Translations under genes and position numbers: made by a program
Part shown: in pieces, positions 5,357 through 6,148 of the stretch
Layout: the number at the start of each line of letters is the position of its first letter
How positions within the stretch are numbered: the stretch's first letter is position 1
Assembly (NCBI GenBank): GCA_964421785.1
Contig: CAYQZG010000190.1
Coordinates: forward strand, 1-6,148
Direction: 5' to 3'
Source: SKLM01 sp964421785
Lineage (GTDB): Bacteria > Chloroflexota > Anaerolineae > B4-G1
DNA: 6,148 nucleotides
The notes under the pieces: generated by a model
Database searches by the model: none
The model's input: only the letters and a program-made list of their open reading frames with translations
Told to the model about the DNA's origin: nothing

Positions 5357-5840
5357 TGCGGTTGAGGTGACCGTCTCCGGCCTGTTCACCACCCACCACC
5401 AGCTGCGGACGGCGACGGGCATCCTCGGCGAGCTGACGTTACCCGCCTTCAAGAGGAAGGGCTCCTTCCAGGCGGCCGATGGGCGGGCGCTGACGATGGA
5501 GCGAACGAACTGGTGGCGGGGTACGTACAACCTGCGAGAGGGCCGGGTGGTGCTGGGGACCGCCCTTACCCAGGGGTTCTTGCAGCGCACGATCAGCGTC
5601 GGATACGGTGGGGTGACGCACGCGCTGGAACCTCTTGGCCTCGGGTCGCACGGCTGGCATCTGATTGACGAAGCCGGAACGGCGCTGCTGGAGATCCGGC
5701 GGCGGGGCATCTTTCGTCGTGGCGCCACGTTGAGGGTGCTGCAGCCGGTGGACGTCGAGCTGCTTGCCTTCAGCTACTACTTGGTCAACGCGCGCTGGAA
5801 TGAGCAGACTGCGGCTGCCGGCGCGGCCGCGGGAAGCTAG
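5331..5840 (+). CDS. Beta-rich hypothetical protein, possibly Tubby/LURP-one-like
   Basis: This 169-residue protein is the last gene of the operon. ATG 5331 was chosen; the GTG directly before it (5328) is equally possible, with GAGG at 5318-5321 serving either. The coding region overlaps the slipin end by 26 bases, indicating translational coupling. Residues 30-140 alternate in short strands: ILGELTLPAFKRKGSFQAAD (31-50), MERTNWWRGTYNLREGRVV (56-74), WHLIDEAGTALLEIRRRGIF (109-128). The repeated pattern of a residue run describing material 'x-G-x-(E/L)-I-x-RRGIFRR' followed by a hydrophobic C-terminal helix (VELLAFSYYLVNARW, 142-156) recalls the Tubby C-terminal/LURP-one (scramblase-like) fold, a membrane-lipid-binding barrel with a central helix. 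This is a structural guess from pattern, not a motif match. The alanine/glycine-rich tail (160-169) looks disordered. No signal peptide or cysteine is seen. Confidence 0.8.
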   Translation: MKRETWLADAVEVTVSGLFTTHHQLRTATGILGELTLPAFKRKGSFQAADGRALTMERTNWWRGTYNLREGRVVLGTALTQGFLQRTISVGYGGVTHALEPLGLGSHGWHLIDEAGTALLEIRRRGIFRRGATLRVLQPVDVELLAFSYYLVNARWNEQTAAAGAAAGS

Positions 5841-5869
5841 CGGGAGGCCAGGCCCGCCACGCCGGCGTG
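5840..5869 (+). other. GC-rich hairpins just after the operon
   Basis: GCGGG (5840-5844) pairs with CCCGC (5853-5857), and CACGCCGGCGTG (5858-5869) is a perfect 12-bp palindrome immediately next to it. Neither is followed by a run of T, so they are not convincing intrinsic terminators. They may slow transcription or stabilise the 3' end of the message. Confidence 0.35.
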
Positions 5870-5939
5870 TCCGGGCGCTGCTTCCCATGGACCACGCATC
5901 GTGCACGGCCGCGCTCAACGTCTCGGCCACCCGTCAGAC

Positions 5940-5955
5940 TGTTTCACGTGAAACA
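5940..5955. promoter_or_regulatory. parS: parS centromere site (ParB/Spo0J binding)
   Basis: TGTTTCACGTGAAACA is a perfect 16-bp palindrome. It agrees at every defined position with the chromosomal parS consensus TGTTNCACGTGAAACA first defined in Bacillus subtilis and conserved across most bacterial phyla. ParB binds it as a dimer, loads as a CTP-dependent clamp, spreads and recruits SMC, while ParA moves the complex to segregate origins. It lies 99 bases after the stop of the last operon gene, in DNA without a convincing gene. parS sites cluster near the chromosomal origin, so this suggests an origin-proximal position or a ParABS-bearing plasmid or chromid. parA and parB are not in the window. 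A perfect 16-bp match by chance in 6 kb is very unlikely. Confidence 0.93.
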
Positions 5956-6017
5956 TCCCCCTCGTTCCTCCGGGATGCTGGCGTGTATCAGTTCAGCTTG
6001 GTGAGCAGCCGCTCTCA

Positions 6018-6034
6018 GCCCTCGTCTCGAGGGC
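6018..6034. other. Perfect 7-bp stem-loop downstream of parS
   Basis: GCCCTCG (6018-6024) and CGAGGGC (6028-6034) form a GC-rich stem around a 3-base loop (TCT). No T-run follows on either strand, so it is not a standard intrinsic terminator. Its function is unknown. Confidence 0.4.
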
Positions 6035-6118
6035 AGCCCATGCGCGAGTGTCACCTTGAAGCGAGCCCCACTGCCTACCACGAGAAATGCGTTGAAAACG
6101 CCCTGAAACGGCACACAG

Positions 6119-6139
6119 AACCCGTTTTCAACGGGTTTT
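6119..6139 (+). terminator. Terminator-like hairpin at the right edge
   Basis: AACCCGTT (6119-6126) pairs with AACGGGTT (6130-6137) around a TTC loop, and two more T residues follow, giving a run of four T. This is a short but plausible intrinsic terminator on the + strand. The same right arm also pairs with an upstream copy: CGTTGAAAACG at 6090-6100 is a perfect 11-bp inverted repeat of CGTTTTCAACG at 6123-6133. An alternative longer structure is therefore possible. Confidence 0.5.
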
Positions 6140-6148
6140 CCGTACCAG

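Larger units (their letters stand above)
5841..6148. other. Intergenic region holding parS and hairpins; no convincing gene
   Basis: These 308 bases contain the parS site, several stem-loops and the terminator-like hairpin at the right edge. A + frame from ATG 5887 stays open to the window end (87 codons), but it has no ribosome-binding site, unremarkable composition and no recognisable motif, so I do not call it a gene. No DnaA box with the TTATCCACA consensus is visible. Confidence 0.6.

Noticed and set aside
6123..6143. Possible DnaA boxes (TTTTCAACG, TTTTCCGTA) near parS
   Set aside because: Each matches only six of nine positions of TTATCCACA, which is expected by chance. No AT-rich unwinding region is present.
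5887..6148. Open + frame of 87 codons running off the right edge through the parS site
   Set aside because: It has no ribosome-binding site, no recognisable motif, and its composition looks like chance translation of high-GC DNA. It would place a perfect parS and two hairpins inside a gene.
1..6148. CRISPR array, tRNA, rRNA or insertion-sequence ends
   Set aside because: I saw no regularly spaced repeats, tRNA-like cloverleaf with conserved TTCGA loop, rRNA sequence, transposase or paired terminal repeats.

Overview
This is a high-GC bacterial window with dense, closely spaced genes and strong sigma-70-type promoters. The gene families (a coiled-coil HerA/FtsK-like ATPase, a YtrA-type GntR regulator, a slipin, a beta-propeller remnant) would fit Chloroflexota or a similar lineage. 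That placement is a guess from gene style and no marker gene confirms it.

Left edge (1-615): a possible leaderless 44-codon ORF on the + strand runs into a decayed fragment of a BNR/VPS10-type beta-propeller protein. This fragment abuts, and overlaps antisense, the 3' end of a minus-strand gene whose N-terminal part faintly resembles BrxE-family proteins. The region looks like a scar of broken genes.

Minus-strand unit (714-3659): a clear promoter (TTGACT, 17 bp, TATACT) drives an 848-residue HerA-like ATPase. It has an N-terminal motor with Walker A and B motifs and a C-terminal antiparallel coiled-coil arm. A 100-residue helical, arginine-rich protein follows 13 bases later and is probably its partner. 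The BrxE-like remnant lies about 100 bases further downstream.

Divergent control region (3577-3951): about 375 bp separate the two units. It holds two well-formed divergent promoters, a pair of near-identical 15-bp palindromes 85 bp apart (about eight helical turns), a 12-bp palindrome in the ATPase leader, and a long inverted repeat spanning the -10 element and leader of the regulator gene.

Plus-strand operon (3952-5840): YtrA-subfamily GntR regulator, slipin (SPFH/Band 7 membrane scaffold with two transmembrane segments), and a beta-rich 169-residue protein of possible Tubby/LURP-one-like fold. The last two genes overlap. The usual slipin partner NfeD is absent. The natural reading is an autoregulated membrane-associated operon facing an ATPase operon; shared function is inference.

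Right edge (5841-6148): no convincing gene. It carries a perfect 16-bp parS site (TGTTTCACGTGAAACA), the ParB/Spo0J-binding centromere sequence, flanked by hairpins and ending in a terminator-like stem-loop. The parS suggests the window lies in the origin-proximal part of a chromosome, or on a replicon with a ParABS system.
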